This document shows, in pieces, positions 1 through 7,872 of a stretch of 24,973 bases of DNA; position 1 is the first letter of the stretch, and the number at the start of each line of letters is the position of its first letter. The translations under genes and the position numbers were made by a program. A model generated the notes under the pieces. It was not told where the DNA came from, ran no database searches, and worked only from the letters and a program-made list of their open reading frames with translations. This stretch comes from a virus. The stretch lies in IMG/VR virus record IMGVR_UViG_3300032665_000178, positions 1 through 24,973 of that record. One strand, written 5' to 3'.

Positions 1-1001
1 GCAGCTCCATTTGACCAATCGTATGCTCCTCTAAAACAGGCAAAATCGTTTTGTCTATTAATATAGATATCAACTGCTACTTGCTCTAATCCAGTAAATA
101 GGCCGCCAACAGCAGCATACTTATCTGTTATGTTTGGAACAATGTTTTGGTTTAAAGACACAGAGTTTTCTAAGTTTTGAGGATTGTAAAGGAACTGAAA
201 CCCGTAAGCCCCATCTATTTTAGTAGAAGTGCTGTCTTGTTGAAGTTGCACAGAGTTACTTGCTGTAGTGTTTGATGAGTATTGCCATTGCCACATAACT
301 CCTCTTCTAAGAGCGTCAGAGACTTTTCTAGGGGTATTGACTCCAGTTTCTAAGTTACTAGGGTCTACAGGCAAGCTCCATTTATGCGGAGGTAAATTAA
401 AATCTATATTAAAAGGGGTAGACGCTTGTTTAGCTGTTATTGAAGGCGGGGGAGGGGTTGTTCCTCCACTATTACCTCCTAATACTTTTTTTCCATTTTT
501 ATCTACATAGCTTTTTGAGTTAGTAACTATTTGAGAGTTTAAAGTGCCAATAACTTTATTAAGGTAGCCTACTATGTCAGAAATATTTGCAACATCGTTT
601 CCATTACTGCTTAGATTAGTTCCAGAAATGCCAGTGCTAAGTCCGCTAGTGTACCCGTATTGAGAATCTGTAGTTGCTTGGTGAAAAAGCGCATATTGAG
701 GGTCGCTAATTTGCCAAGCTTGCCCTAATGGTCGAGACGCGGCGGGTAAAGCTAATAAATTCCAAGCTTGATTGGGCCCCCACGTACCAGAGGCTCCTAC
801 AGTAACTAAATAGGTAGCTATTTCACCATAAAAATTAATTTGTTGTTGTAGCGCTGCATTAGTAGTGTGGGCGGTATTTGATTTAGCTATGTTTGTAGCT
901 GTTGTTGAGGCTGTGGTTGCAGCTAATTGTTCTGCTTTTGCTTTCATTAATGCAGGGGTCAACGCAGCATCAGAAACTCCATTATTGTACGCTCCAGCCA
1001 T
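1..1001 (-). CDS. Minor tail / baseplate protein, partial (3' end outside window)
   Basis: This reading frame stays open from an ATG at 1001 to the left edge, about 333 residues, so its C-terminus is missing. The start overlaps the tape measure stop as TAATG, which points to translational coupling. The N-terminal 60 residues are Ala/Thr-rich and probably helical. The middle has a Gly-rich linker followed by PPPPS, and then a segment with HKWSLPVDPS, RRGVMWQWQY and DGAYGFQFLYNP. The GFQFLYNP type of motif occurs in minor tail and baseplate proteins of actinobacterial and other phages, near or with LysM/gp53-like domains; this is a recollection of family pattern, not a search. Its place directly after the tape measure gene also suggests the baseplate or tail tip. 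No catalytic motif is visible in the part present. Confidence 0.75.
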   Translation of the reverse strand, partial: MAGAYNNGVSDAALTPALMKAKAEQLAATTASTTATNIAKSNTAHTTNAALQQQINFYGEIATYLVTVGASGTWGPNQAWNLLALPAASRPLGQAWQISDPQYALFHQATTDSQYGYTSGLSTGISGTNLSSNGNDVANISDIVGYLNKVIGTLNSQIVTNSKSYVDKNGKKVLGGNSGGTTPPPPSITAKQASTPFNIDFNLPPHKWSLPVDPSNLETGVNTPRKVSDALRRGVMWQWQYSSNTTASNSVQLQQDSTSTKIDGAYGFQFLYNPQNLENSVSLNQNIVPNITDKYAAVGGLFTGLEQVAVDIYINRQNDFACFRGAYDWSNGA

Positions 1002-3178
1002 TACGAAACTCCAATCTGAGCTTTAATATTTTCTGCTTTAAGCGCTTTTTGAACAGCGTCAACCAATTGCTGGCTATTCATTTGGGTTCCACTAATATTT
1101 ATAGAAACCCCACCATAGTTATGGTTAGTAGAGGTTGTAGGTTGAGCTCCACCAGAAGCCCAGCTTCTTAAATCTTGAGCCATAGCGTTCATTGTAGCTA
1201 CATCAATAGTTTTAACAGCGTTTGAAGTTTGAGGGGATTGGTTTGTTGTTCCAGAAGACGATCCACCAACAGTTTGCCCTTTATAATGCCCAGCATCCCA
1301 GCTAGAAGATTGCATTAATTTAAGAAAATCTTTTTGAGATTTTCCTCCACCTACAAGGGCATTTACTAAATCTGTATACCCGCGAGATTTAGCGTCTGCA
1401 CCTGTTAATGTGCCGATAGTTGCTTCAAGACCTTGTTGCCAAGATTTATAAGCTTGTACACCCCCAGTAGAAGGGTCTTGATAGTCTTTACTACTTTTAG
1501 GCAACAAAGAATTAAAGTTTACAGACCCCTTTAAACCGTAAGAAGTATTAAGCGGGTTGTATTTAGCAGTGTTGTTCCAGTTACCGCCTTCTTTACTTTC
1601 CCACATTGTCACGTCAGCTATGCTTTGATCGGTCGGTGTGCCGCCCAAACCTTTAATAAGAGCTTTAGCAAAATCTGCTTGACTGGCTATCTCTCCGCCA
1701 GCTTTTAATTTACCTACGCCTGTCTGTCTGTTAAGACCAGTCAACATGTGGTTAGGTATAACCATTCCATCAGTCTGTGGCACAAACAGTTCAGGGCCTT
1801 TTTCACCAACAATGTAAGGTTTTTTAGCGTCTGCAGGACCGCCAGTTTCTAAGAACCCTAAAAATGGAAGAATCTTTGGCAATAACTTTGTTAATATGTT
1901 TCCGCCAACAGTTCCTACGGCAGTAGTTAGCGCTCCCCCACCAATTCCTTTTACGCCTCCTGCAAAAGATGAAATGCCAGCTAATACTTTAGTTAACGGT
2001 CCAGCAGCATTTGCAAAGTTGTTTAAACCAGCGGCTAATGCAGCAGATCCAGCAAATCCTCCTGCCTGTGAAGCAGCTGTAGTTAAAGCCAAACCTGTTT
2101 GAGCGGCTGTTTGGCTTGCAAGCTCGTTTACAGTCCCTGAGGATATGCCAAGTTTTTGAGCTTCAGTTCTTGTTAACGTGCTTAGTGGCGCGCCGTTCAT
2201 ACGGGTTTTTGCAATAAGGCCGTCGCCAACCACTTTCATGGCTAGTGGGTCATTATTAAGCAAATTGCTTAACATGTTGTATAAAGCCCCGCCTGGTTGC
2301 ATAGATACTTGAATGTCTTGTACAGTAGGTTTTGAATTAAATTTAAGAAGAAACGCCCAAATTTGATCGGTAACTTTATCCCAACCTAAAAAGTCACCAT
2401 TAGCGGATCGCATATTAATGCCAATAGTTCTTAGCATATTTACTGTTTGAGGATTATTAAGGGATGCTTGTGCCTGCACTCCACCAGTAAGCCCTAAACC
2501 AGGTTCTAATATAGAAGCAGTACTTGCTCCTTGCAAAATTTGATTAAAGTTTTTATACCCACCAAATCCTGCTGCCTGAGCCTCTGAGATAGCTTGTGTA
2601 GAGTCTGCAGCGCTGGTTGCAATTCCTGTATGAGCTAAACTACTTGACAAAGCTGCAACGTTTGCTCTTTGCCCTGCAAGTCCTCCAACCGACCCGCCTA
2701 GTCCATAAAAAGAAGCACGTCCTAAAAGCTGATCTAAAGTTACAGCTTGAGGAACTCCAGGCAAAGCTGATTGAATAGTATTAAGTGCTAAATTAGCAGT
2801 AGCTAAGTTAGAACCTACAGAGGTTGCTATGCTTGCTATTCTATTGTTGTTATTGCTTGAGGAGCTTGAGCCAGGCGGCTCTTGCCCCCCACCATTTACA
2901 TCATTATTGTTTCCAGATCCGCCAGACCCTCCGCCTCCACCGCCTGACGAAGGCGGGGCTGGAGGGGTAGGTGGTCGTACAGACACTTGATTAGCTGTAG
3001 ATATAGGCTTACCGTCTGGACCTAAAAGGGCCTTACCCATATTAGTAAAGGAAGATTCAAGCTGTTTTACTTTAGGAAGAAGTGTGCTCTCAATTAAACT
3101 AACAAGGCTTAATAGCTCATTTTTAATAGCCGCAATGGAGTTGGTACTAATACCAAACGCCGATTTAATGTCAGCCAT
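1001..3178 (-). CDS. Tail tape measure protein with embedded lysozyme-like domain
   Basis: A 725-residue protein that follows the tail assembly chaperone, the usual place of a tape measure gene. The N-terminal 50 residues look helical. They are followed by a Pro/Gly/Ser/Asn low-complexity linker (about 68-115) and long Ala/Gly-rich helical stretches (about 360-440) typical of tape measures. Near residue 450 is PYIVGEKGPELFVP, a signature seen towards the C-terminus of many phage tape measure proteins. Residues about 515-635 (MWESKEGGNWNN, KYNPLNT, GGVQAYKSWQQGLEATI) resemble a peptidoglycan-hydrolase or lysozyme-like fold that could help penetrate the cell wall; this is a pattern match only. 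At 725 residues it is short to medium for the family. The start ATG at 3178 has AGGAG seven bases upstream, inside the end of the frameshifted chaperone extension. Confidence 0.85.
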   Translation of the reverse strand: MADIKSAFGISTNSIAAIKNELLSLVSLIESTLLPKVKQLESSFTNMGKALLGPDGKPISTANQVSVRPPTPPAPPSSGGGGGGSGGSGNNNDVNGGGQEPPGSSSSSNNNNRIASIATSVGSNLATANLALNTIQSALPGVPQAVTLDQLLGRASFYGLGGSVGGLAGQRANVAALSSSLAHTGIATSAADSTQAISEAQAAGFGGYKNFNQILQGASTASILEPGLGLTGGVQAQASLNNPQTVNMLRTIGINMRSANGDFLGWDKVTDQIWAFLLKFNSKPTVQDIQVSMQPGGALYNMLSNLLNNDPLAMKVVGDGLIAKTRMNGAPLSTLTRTEAQKLGISSGTVNELASQTAAQTGLALTTAASQAGGFAGSAALAAGLNNFANAAGPLTKVLAGISSFAGGVKGIGGGALTTAVGTVGGNILTKLLPKILPFLGFLETGGPADAKKPYIVGEKGPELFVPQTDGMVIPNHMLTGLNRQTGVGKLKAGGEIASQADFAKALIKGLGGTPTDQSIADVTMWESKEGGNWNNTAKYNPLNTSYGLKGSVNFNSLLPKSSKDYQDPSTGGVQAYKSWQQGLEATIGTLTGADAKSRGYTDLVNALVGGGKSQKDFLKLMQSSSWDAGHYKGQTVGGSSSGTTNQSPQTSNAVKTIDVATMNAMAQDLRSWASGGAQPTTSTNHNYGGVSINISGTQMNSQQLVDAVQKALKAENIKAQIGVS

Positions 3179-3180
3179 TA

Positions 3181-3330
3181 TTATCTCCTGCCTCTTTTAG
3201 CTCTTTCAATCCAGTTTAATCTTTCTCTTACAGATAATTCTTTAATATCTGCTAGAGTCCAACCAGTAAAACTTCTTGTTAAAAACTCATATTGATCTAA
3301 TAAATTCTCGTAATCCGAGTCTTTATAAAC
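3181..3330 (-). CDS. Frameshifted C-terminal extension of tail assembly chaperone (GT-like product)
   Basis: This 49-codon frame ends with TAA at 3183-3181, three bases before the tape measure ATG, and contains no ATG, GTG or TTG. It lies +1 relative to the upstream chaperone frame and overlaps that gene's last codons. Its own frame is closed upstream by a TAG just before ATT TGT TTC, so only about 15 bases are available for a switch. The peptide looks like real protein: FTGWTLADIKELSVRERLNW followed by a basic tail. In long-tailed phages the gene before the tape measure is commonly made in two forms through programmed frameshifting. I infer the same here: ribosomes that slip would make about 311 residues instead of 264. 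A rare ATT start is possible, but it has no ribosome binding site. Confidence 0.75.
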   Translation of the reverse strand, partial: VYKDSDYENLLDQYEFLTRSFTGWTLADIKELSVRERLNWIERAKRGRR

Positions 3331-3337
3331 GAAACAA
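3323..3337 (-). promoter_or_regulatory. Candidate +1 ribosomal frameshift site (TTG TTT CGT TTA TAA)
   Basis: On the minus strand the zero frame reads TTG TTT CGT TTA and then TAA at 3325-3323. A tRNA-Phe on TTT (3334-3332) could re-pair on TTC after moving one base forward, and the next codon would be GTT (3330-3328), entering the extension frame. TTT CGT is the same heptamer core as the known +1 site UCC UUU CGU of the influenza PA-X gene. A -2 slip would reach the same frame, but no good -2 slippery heptamer is visible. The exact slip point is inference. Confidence 0.55.
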
Positions 3338-4117
3338 ATCTACAAGACTAAGTGGTAGCGCCATTAGCTCTCCACATGCCTTGCAGGTCTTGCTCACCTC
3401 CCCTAGGCGTGGGCCTGGGTTACGGCTAATAATTTCTTCTACAATCTTTGATCGGTCTGCCATGCCCATGTTGAGAACAGTGCTTGCTCCAATAGAAGGC
3501 ATATTATTTACAGATCTAACACATCCAGCTAGCAAAATAGTATTTAACTCAGAAGGGGTTTTATCAGAATTCTCTAATAATTTTTTTTGAGTAATTCCTG
3601 TAGGAAGTGAGACAACCGCAATACCTTTTCCTGTTTGCACAGTAAATGTGCGGTCAGCCACGGGGTCTTCTAGTTCTTTAACAGGAACATCTTCATTAAA
3701 ATCAATAGTAGTGACCTGGCCTTCTCCACAGCTTGCGCAAACCACGTTATAGTCAACTGTGTTACCAAAGGTAACTCTTCGGACTCCAAGAAGGATAGCG
3801 TCTCTGTCCCCAGACAATAGAGCGTCTAGGTCTTCACGGGTAGCGTCTCTGGAACCGATTTTTACAAGCCCTCGTTGAAGTAGGATATTAAGAGCTTTAC
3901 CTGTGCTAGTTGCTTTGGCAATTGCCTCTTCATCTACACCATTAAGCTCTCTAACTTCTGCCTTTTTAACTAGTTCTCCACTGCTTTCTATAAAACCGCC
4001 TGGAAGATTAACTTCAGGTCCTAGAGGAGCCTTAGTCTCAATGACTTGTTCTGGCTCCTCTAGCGCCTGCTGAGCGAATTTGTTTACGAGTTCTGCGTCA
4101 GTAATTATTTCTGCCAC
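3323..4117 (-). CDS. Tail assembly chaperone, T4 gp26-like, with zinc ribbon
   Basis: A 264-residue soluble protein between the tail tube and tape measure genes. It starts with GTG at 4117, with AAGGAG eight bases upstream. Two cysteine pairs, CASC (127-130) and CKAC (245-248), could together bind one zinc ion. The stretch LLGVRRVTFGNTVDYNVVC before the first pair resembles the T4-type baseplate hub / gp26 family, whose members carry a CxxC after a similar strand; this is family recall. Gene order argues for a tail assembly chaperone that keeps the tape measure soluble during tube assembly. The last six codons overlap a second frame without a start codon, so a longer product of about 311 residues is probably made by +1 frameshifting after Phe262. 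Confidence 0.75.
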   Translation of the reverse strand: MAEIITDAELVNKFAQQALEEPEQVIETKAPLGPEVNLPGGFIESSGELVKKAEVRELNGVDEEAIAKATSTGKALNILLQRGLVKIGSRDATREDLDALLSGDRDAILLGVRRVTFGNTVDYNVVCASCGEGQVTTIDFNEDVPVKELEDPVADRTFTVQTGKGIAVVSLPTGITQKKLLENSDKTPSELNTILLAGCVRSVNNMPSIGASTVLNMGMADRSKIVEEIISRNPGPRLGEVSKTCKACGELMALPLSLVDLFRL

Positions 4118-4143
4118 TTATTGTTCTCCTTATAAGTTATGTA

Positions 4144-4824
4144 TTAGTATTGTGATGCGGCGTTAAATCCATCTGCTGTTTGGCCAGAACCAGTGACAGC
4201 ATTAGCGGGATTTAAGTAGTAAACAGATAGACCTTCATGGGTTAGGGTCATACTCTCAAACAAGATAGATCCATTGGTAGCATCTAGGTCTGTATAGTTT
4301 AAACCAGTGATAAACGCATTATGAATTTTAAAAGCCATAAGAGGAAAATCACTGTTCATATTAGTATTTGGGTGATCGTTTACTGTGATATAAACGTCTA
4401 CACGGAAGTTATTAGCTCCTGTTCCAAAAGGTCCGCCACTGTTTAGGCCTGAACCCTGTGCTGCAGCAAACAATCCGCGCATCCAAACCATAGCTTGATC
4501 ATTGCCATAAACAACGCCTCGGCTAAATTGAATTGGTTGAAACGTTGTCATACCAGGCATTTGGTGAACGGTAGTGTTGAAGCCACCTTCACGATAAGTG
4601 ATATTTTGAGTGTTGATAGAAAGGCCGCTGATAGTAGTAAAGCCGCCCTGCCATCCATTGGATGTACCATTAGGGTTACCTACTGTTGAATCAGAAGTAT
4701 CAACAATACGTGAATCAAAAGGTGCAGCATCTCCAGTTTTTACAAAGCTAGCTCGAAATCGAAACGAGCGTAGCGGGTCAGTAGCAATACTAGAGTAAAG
4801 CTGATTGAGTGTTGTTGTTGCCAT
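4144..4824 (-). CDS. Tail tube protein (T4 gp19-like)
   Basis: A 226-residue protein directly downstream of the sheath gene, the standard myovirus order. The N-terminus contains DPLRSFRFRASF, the centre contains GFTTISGLSINTQNITYREGG, and the C-terminal third contains FKIHNAFITGLNYTDLDAT. This is the usual pattern of T4-type tail tube proteins: a GL-x-(5-8)-YREGG strand and a late W/F-x-NAFxTGLxYxDLDA segment. It should form stacked hexameric rings inside the sheath. Length is close to that of other gp19-like proteins. AAGGAG precedes the ATG at 4824. No unusual features were seen. Confidence 0.9.
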   Translation of the reverse strand: MATTTLNQLYSSIATDPLRSFRFRASFVKTGDAAPFDSRIVDTSDSTVGNPNGTSNGWQGGFTTISGLSINTQNITYREGGFNTTVHQMPGMTTFQPIQFSRGVVYGNDQAMVWMRGLFAAAQGSGLNSGGPFGTGANNFRVDVYITVNDHPNTNMNSDFPLMAFKIHNAFITGLNYTDLDATNGSILFESMTLTHEGLSVYYLNPANAVTGSGQTADGFNAASQY

Positions 4825-4838
4825 TATTGGTTATCTCC

Positions 4839-6632
4839 TTACCCTTGTGTGATGGTTGTTCCACCATCAAACTGGCCGATGTTGATTACTACGAATTCAG
4901 CTGGGCGCTGTAGGGCAACACCAACTTGAATATTTACATACCCATTATCAATAGCTGATTGAGTGTTGTTGTCAGAATCGCATTTAACAAAGAATGCGTT
5001 TGATGCTTGTGATCCTGCCAAACCGCCTTGACTCCAGAAAGAAGTTAAGAAATTGCTTACTGTTGCATTTATACGAGCCCATAGACGCGAGTCATTTGGC
5101 TCAAAGATAGCAAAACGAGTTAGATCTGTAAGAGACTTTTCAAGGTAGATTAAGGTACGTCGTACAGGAACATACTGAGTGACAAATCCAGGTTGTAGAG
5201 TGCGTGAGCCAAACACAACAATTCCAGCGCCTGGGATGTAGCGAATGGCGTTTACTGGTGCAGCGTCTGAGTTAAGTGCGTCTAGGTTTGCACTTGATAG
5301 AGAAGGAACAGATACAGCTCCTGCAACTCTAGACCCTAAACCAGCAGGGGCTTTAAAGACTCCTCGTGAGGCGTCAGTTGCCGCATAAATTCCCATTACA
5401 GCTCCTGCAGCTCCAACTGTCTTTGTAGAAGTTGAAGGCGCTCCAACTCCAGCGGTTGGATCGGAAATTGTAATTTGTGGGTAGTAAACAGCTGCGTATG
5501 ATGAGGATGTATAGCTCTCAGATAAAATCAACTGGCTAGCTGGATCAATTGTAACTCCATCACTTAGAGCGCTTGTTCCAGCCGCTCCAGTATAAGAAGT
5601 TGCATCAATAACTACAAATGAGTCAGTTCGACCAGATGCATATGAGATAGCTGAGTTAATTGTTGAAGCATCTGTAAAGCCAGCAACGTTAATCAGTAAA
5701 GAGTTTTGAATAGTGTCAAATGGGCTTGGTGAGCCAAACGCAGCAGCTACAATTGTTGACCCTGTTACAACAGATCCGTCTGAATAAGAAGTAAGAGCGA
5801 TATTAGTTTGTGTTGAGGGGTTGCTAATTGGGGATACCGATGTAGATCCTAAATCAGTAGCGACAATGTACTTAGAGCTTTGATTGATAACGTTTACAGC
5901 GTAGCGTGGATCTGTAGACTTCATAATCAAGTTAGGCCATTGCTCAACTAAATATGCTGAGGTTGTTCCACCCAGGTAAACTGAGATATTAAAGTAGTTG
6001 CTTTGAGTTATGGCAGATGCGCTTGCTCCAGTTACTGCTGTTCCAGTTGCAGCGTTAGACACTGTAAACTGAGTTGAAGTAGCTGTCGCAATTGTTACAT
6101 TAGTCAAGTTAAATGCAGAGGTTGAAAGTCCTGTAATAGATACAATTTGACCGGCTGTAAAAGTGTTGTTAGCTGTGTAAGTTACTACACCGCCAGTAGC
6201 TGATGCGGCAGTAACTACGGCATTTAAAACGCCTGTGTTAGAGTTAGAAATGGTTACGTTGAGGCTTCCTCCCCAAGATCCAACACTTGAAGCAGATAGC
6301 TTCAGTGTAGGTTGAGGGCTACCTGCGTTATCGCTAAAACTTCTTGTTCCTGCGGTAGCGCCGGACCCAGGTACGCGAAGAACGTAAGTTCCGCTTCCAC
6401 CATTTGCAAAGTACAAGTAGACTGCAATTGGTAGGTTGTTATTTGCAATAGTATTCCAGCCGCCGTACAAAGATGTGTACTGGCTCCAAGAAGTGATCAA
6501 TGTAGGTGTTGTTGGTCCTCGGTCTGACGCACCAACAAAAGCTCCAACTGTTGTTGAAGAGGCACCAGCAATAGGTGCAATAGGGTTTAACGTCTCTTGA
6601 ACGTATGTCCCAGGTCTAGCGTATGTTGCCAT
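4839..6632 (-). CDS. Tail sheath protein with extra beta-module insertion
   Basis: A 597-residue contractile sheath protein. The N-terminus YARPGTYVQETLNPIAP and the early SYxxGAFVGxSDRGP-type segment are typical of sheath proteins. The C-terminal part, with GFVTQYVPVRRTLIYLEKSL, FEPNDSRLWARINATVSNFL and a late FVKCDSDNN, matches the conserved sheath core that links subunits. Between GSWGGSLNVTISNSN (about 119-133) and YFNISVYLGG (about 213-222), where related sheaths usually run straight on, there is an extra Thr/Ala-rich segment of roughly 75 residues. It has the pattern VVTYTANNTFTAGQIVSITG and is like a small beta-sandwich found in phage fibres. AAGGAG precedes the ATG. The protein works with the tube to drive contraction during injection. 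Confidence 0.92.
   Translation of the reverse strand: MATYARPGTYVQETLNPIAPIAGASSTTVGAFVGASDRGPTTPTLITSWSQYTSLYGGWNTIANNNLPIAVYLYFANGGSGTYVLRVPGSGATAGTRSFSDNAGSPQPTLKLSASSVGSWGGSLNVTISNSNTGVLNAVVTAASATGGVVTYTANNTFTAGQIVSITGLSTSAFNLTNVTIATATSTQFTVSNAATGTAVTGASASAITQSNYFNISVYLGGTTSAYLVEQWPNLIMKSTDPRYAVNVINQSSKYIVATDLGSTSVSPISNPSTQTNIALTSYSDGSVVTGSTIVAAAFGSPSPFDTIQNSLLINVAGFTDASTINSAISYASGRTDSFVVIDATSYTGAAGTSALSDGVTIDPASQLILSESYTSSSYAAVYYPQITISDPTAGVGAPSTSTKTVGAAGAVMGIYAATDASRGVFKAPAGLGSRVAGAVSVPSLSSANLDALNSDAAPVNAIRYIPGAGIVVFGSRTLQPGFVTQYVPVRRTLIYLEKSLTDLTRFAIFEPNDSRLWARINATVSNFLTSFWSQGGLAGSQASNAFFVKCDSDNNTQSAIDNGYVNIQVGVALQRPAEFVVINIGQFDGGTTITQG
6003..6236 (-). other. Inserted beta-sandwich-like module in tail sheath
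   Basis: Sheath residues about 133-210. The segment contains GGVVTYTANNTFTAGQIVSI, TGLSTSAFNLTNVTIAT and QFTVSNAATGTAVTG, a pattern I know from repeated surface modules in environmental phage structural proteins. It interrupts a strand pair that is normally contiguous in sheath proteins, so it probably sits as a surface domain on the outside of the tail. Confidence 0.6.
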
Positions 6633-6644
6633 TATGTCTCCTTA

Positions 6645-7298
6645 TTAGTTTGACGTGATTACTTTTGGTGGTAGGGTTATTAGTCCAGACGGGATATACG
6701 AAGTAGTAGTATCAATATTGACATGTGTAACAATCTGACTTGCAACCGCATTTGCCTCTATTGGGCTCATTTGGCTTAAGATTCTAACTGTAAACACATT
6801 TCTTAAAAGACGACGGTTTCCAGTTTCACCTTGAACGGCGTCTCTTTTTGTAAATCCATCAAGCATCATAGAAAGACTTGCAGTCTCTGTGCCAAGTTGG
6901 TTAGGGACATTTAAGTATCCGTACTTTGATGGAAATTTATTTAGCAGCGTGTACATAAGGCTGCGGTCATGCCGTGGATGACGAGCGTAGCTAGTTACTT
7001 GGTAAATAAGGTCATAAGCAATAGGGGTTTCGTATTCGTAAACAATTCCATCTTGAGGTGCAATTGTTCCTTGATAATCAGTATCCCTAATAATTCCATA
7101 AGTTTGACGGTCTGTACCCGCCATGATGTCAATTAAGTCAATTGTAATGTATGGGAATGACTGGTCACGAATTTCAACGTCAGGGTACCCAAACCAGACT
7201 TTTACAGGCCGATCTGAATTAGCGTCATCTGTTACCGTTATTCCACCTAGTAAAGTTTTAAGTGCCAAGTCTTCAGCTATAATAAAAGGATTACCCAT
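6645..7298 (-). CDS. Probable tail terminator / tail completion protein
   Basis: A 217-residue protein just upstream of the sheath. The ATG at 7298 overlaps the preceding stop as TAATG. Residues about 30-60 (VKVWFGYPDVEIRDQSFPYI then TIDLIDIM) and the later YDLIYQVTSYARHPRHDRSL look like the tail terminator / neck family that caps the tail tube and reports a DxxLIYQV-type strand. Its place between an HK97 gp10-like protein and the sheath fits a tail terminator or tail-completion role in joining tail to head. No enzyme motif is visible. The assignment rests mainly on synteny and weak sequence pattern; it could also be an uncharacterised neck subunit. Confidence 0.6.
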   Translation of the reverse strand: MGNPFIIAEDLALKTLLGGITVTDDANSDRPVKVWFGYPDVEIRDQSFPYITIDLIDIMAGTDRQTYGIIRDTDYQGTIAPQDGIVYEYETPIAYDLIYQVTSYARHPRHDRSLMYTLLNKFPSKYGYLNVPNQLGTETASLSMMLDGFTKRDAVQGETGNRRLLRNVFTVRILSQMSPIEANAVASQIVTHVNIDTTTSYIPSGLITLPPKVITSN

Positions 7299-7636
7299 TA
7301 AATAATTCCTAACGCTGGAAATATGTCATTAACTACTGCATTGGAAAGGTATTTAGTAACAGTCTTAGGCGCACGAAGAATAAATGGACGAATTACTGCA
7401 TTAGGGATCTTCCCTGGAGCGCCGTACTCTTCATCTTCAATCTTTTCAGCAAGCTCGTCAGGATAATCAACAGATATTCCGTAGTTATCATCTACATCCA
7501 CAGTAAGAGCCTCAATAAGGTCTACAGGCCAGTGAGAAGCTCGGCCCATTGACCTAAGCTCTTCTGTAAGAATAGGAATTAAATCATCAGATAATTCTGA
7601 TGCAATTTGATTAATGTTTGCGCTTTTTAATGGCAT
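7298..7636 (-). CDS. HK97 gp10-like neck / tail completion protein
   Basis: A 112-residue protein. The pattern SHWPVDLIEALTVDVDD, then YGISVDYPDELAEKIEDEEYG, then a PNAVIRPFILRAP segment is like the HK97 gp10 family: a W/P-rich segment, a strand ending in YP, an EYG box and an IRPF-type helix. Such proteins sit in the neck between portal adaptor and tail and help join head and tail. The ATG at 7636 lies 26 bases inside the preceding 51-residue gene, and the stop overlaps the next start as TAATG, so the three genes are tightly coupled. Confidence 0.65.
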   Translation of the reverse strand: MPLKSANINQIASELSDDLIPILTEELRSMGRASHWPVDLIEALTVDVDDNYGISVDYPDELAEKIEDEEYGAPGKIPNAVIRPFILRAPKTVTKYLSNAVVNDIFPALGII

Positions 7637-7766
7637 TCTTAACCACCTTAGCCGCTATGTAAGCCTCCGCCGATCTTGCGAGAATATGTCTATCTACTTC
7701 TGGGATGTTGACTTTAATAGCCTTGATGAATTCAACATCAGAGGGCTTGTCTATCTTTCCAGACAT
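7611..7766 (-). CDS. Small hypothetical protein, 51 aa
   Basis: An ATG at 7766 is preceded by AGGAG at a good distance (AGGAGTAACTATG), and the frame runs 51 codons to TAA at 7613-7611. The peptide begins MSGKIDKPSDVEFIKAI and ends in a basic KNAIKKRKH tail; the middle (VDRHILARSAEAYIAAKVV) should be helical. It overlaps the next gene by 26 bases in another frame. It is not recognised. The ribosome binding site, coupling and charged helical composition favour a real gene, perhaps a small neck-assembly factor, but no function can be assigned. Confidence 0.65.
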   Translation of the reverse strand: MSGKIDKPSDVEFIKAIKVNIPEVDRHILARSAEAYIAAKVVKNAIKKRKH

Positions 7767-7813
7767 AGTTACTCCTAGGGAGAGGCATAGTGGTTCGCAA
7801 GGGTGGAGCTTTT

Positions 7814-7827
7814 GTTCCGCACGGAAC
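7814..7827. repeat. Short inverted repeat in the leader before the neck genes
   Basis: GTTCCG-CA-CGGAAC forms a six-base-pair arm with a two-base centre. It lies in the about 75-base leader between the terminator at 7841-7866 and the ATG at 7766. On the minus strand TATACT occurs at 7840-7835, but no convincing -35 lies upstream. It may be an operator or an mRNA 5' hairpin. Confidence 0.3.
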
Positions 7828-7840
7828 TATCTTAAGTATA

Positions 7841-7866
7841 AAGAAAAAGCCCCCATTTCTGGGGGC
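7841..7866 (-). terminator. Rho-independent terminator
   Basis: On the minus strand GCCCCC-AGAAAT-GGGGGC is followed directly by TTTTTCTTT. It is a perfect six-base-pair GC stem with a U-tract, placed seven bases after the stop of the 66-residue basic protein. It should end or attenuate transcription coming from the fibre side before the neck and tail genes. Confidence 0.85.
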
Positions 7867-7872
7867 AAAGTC

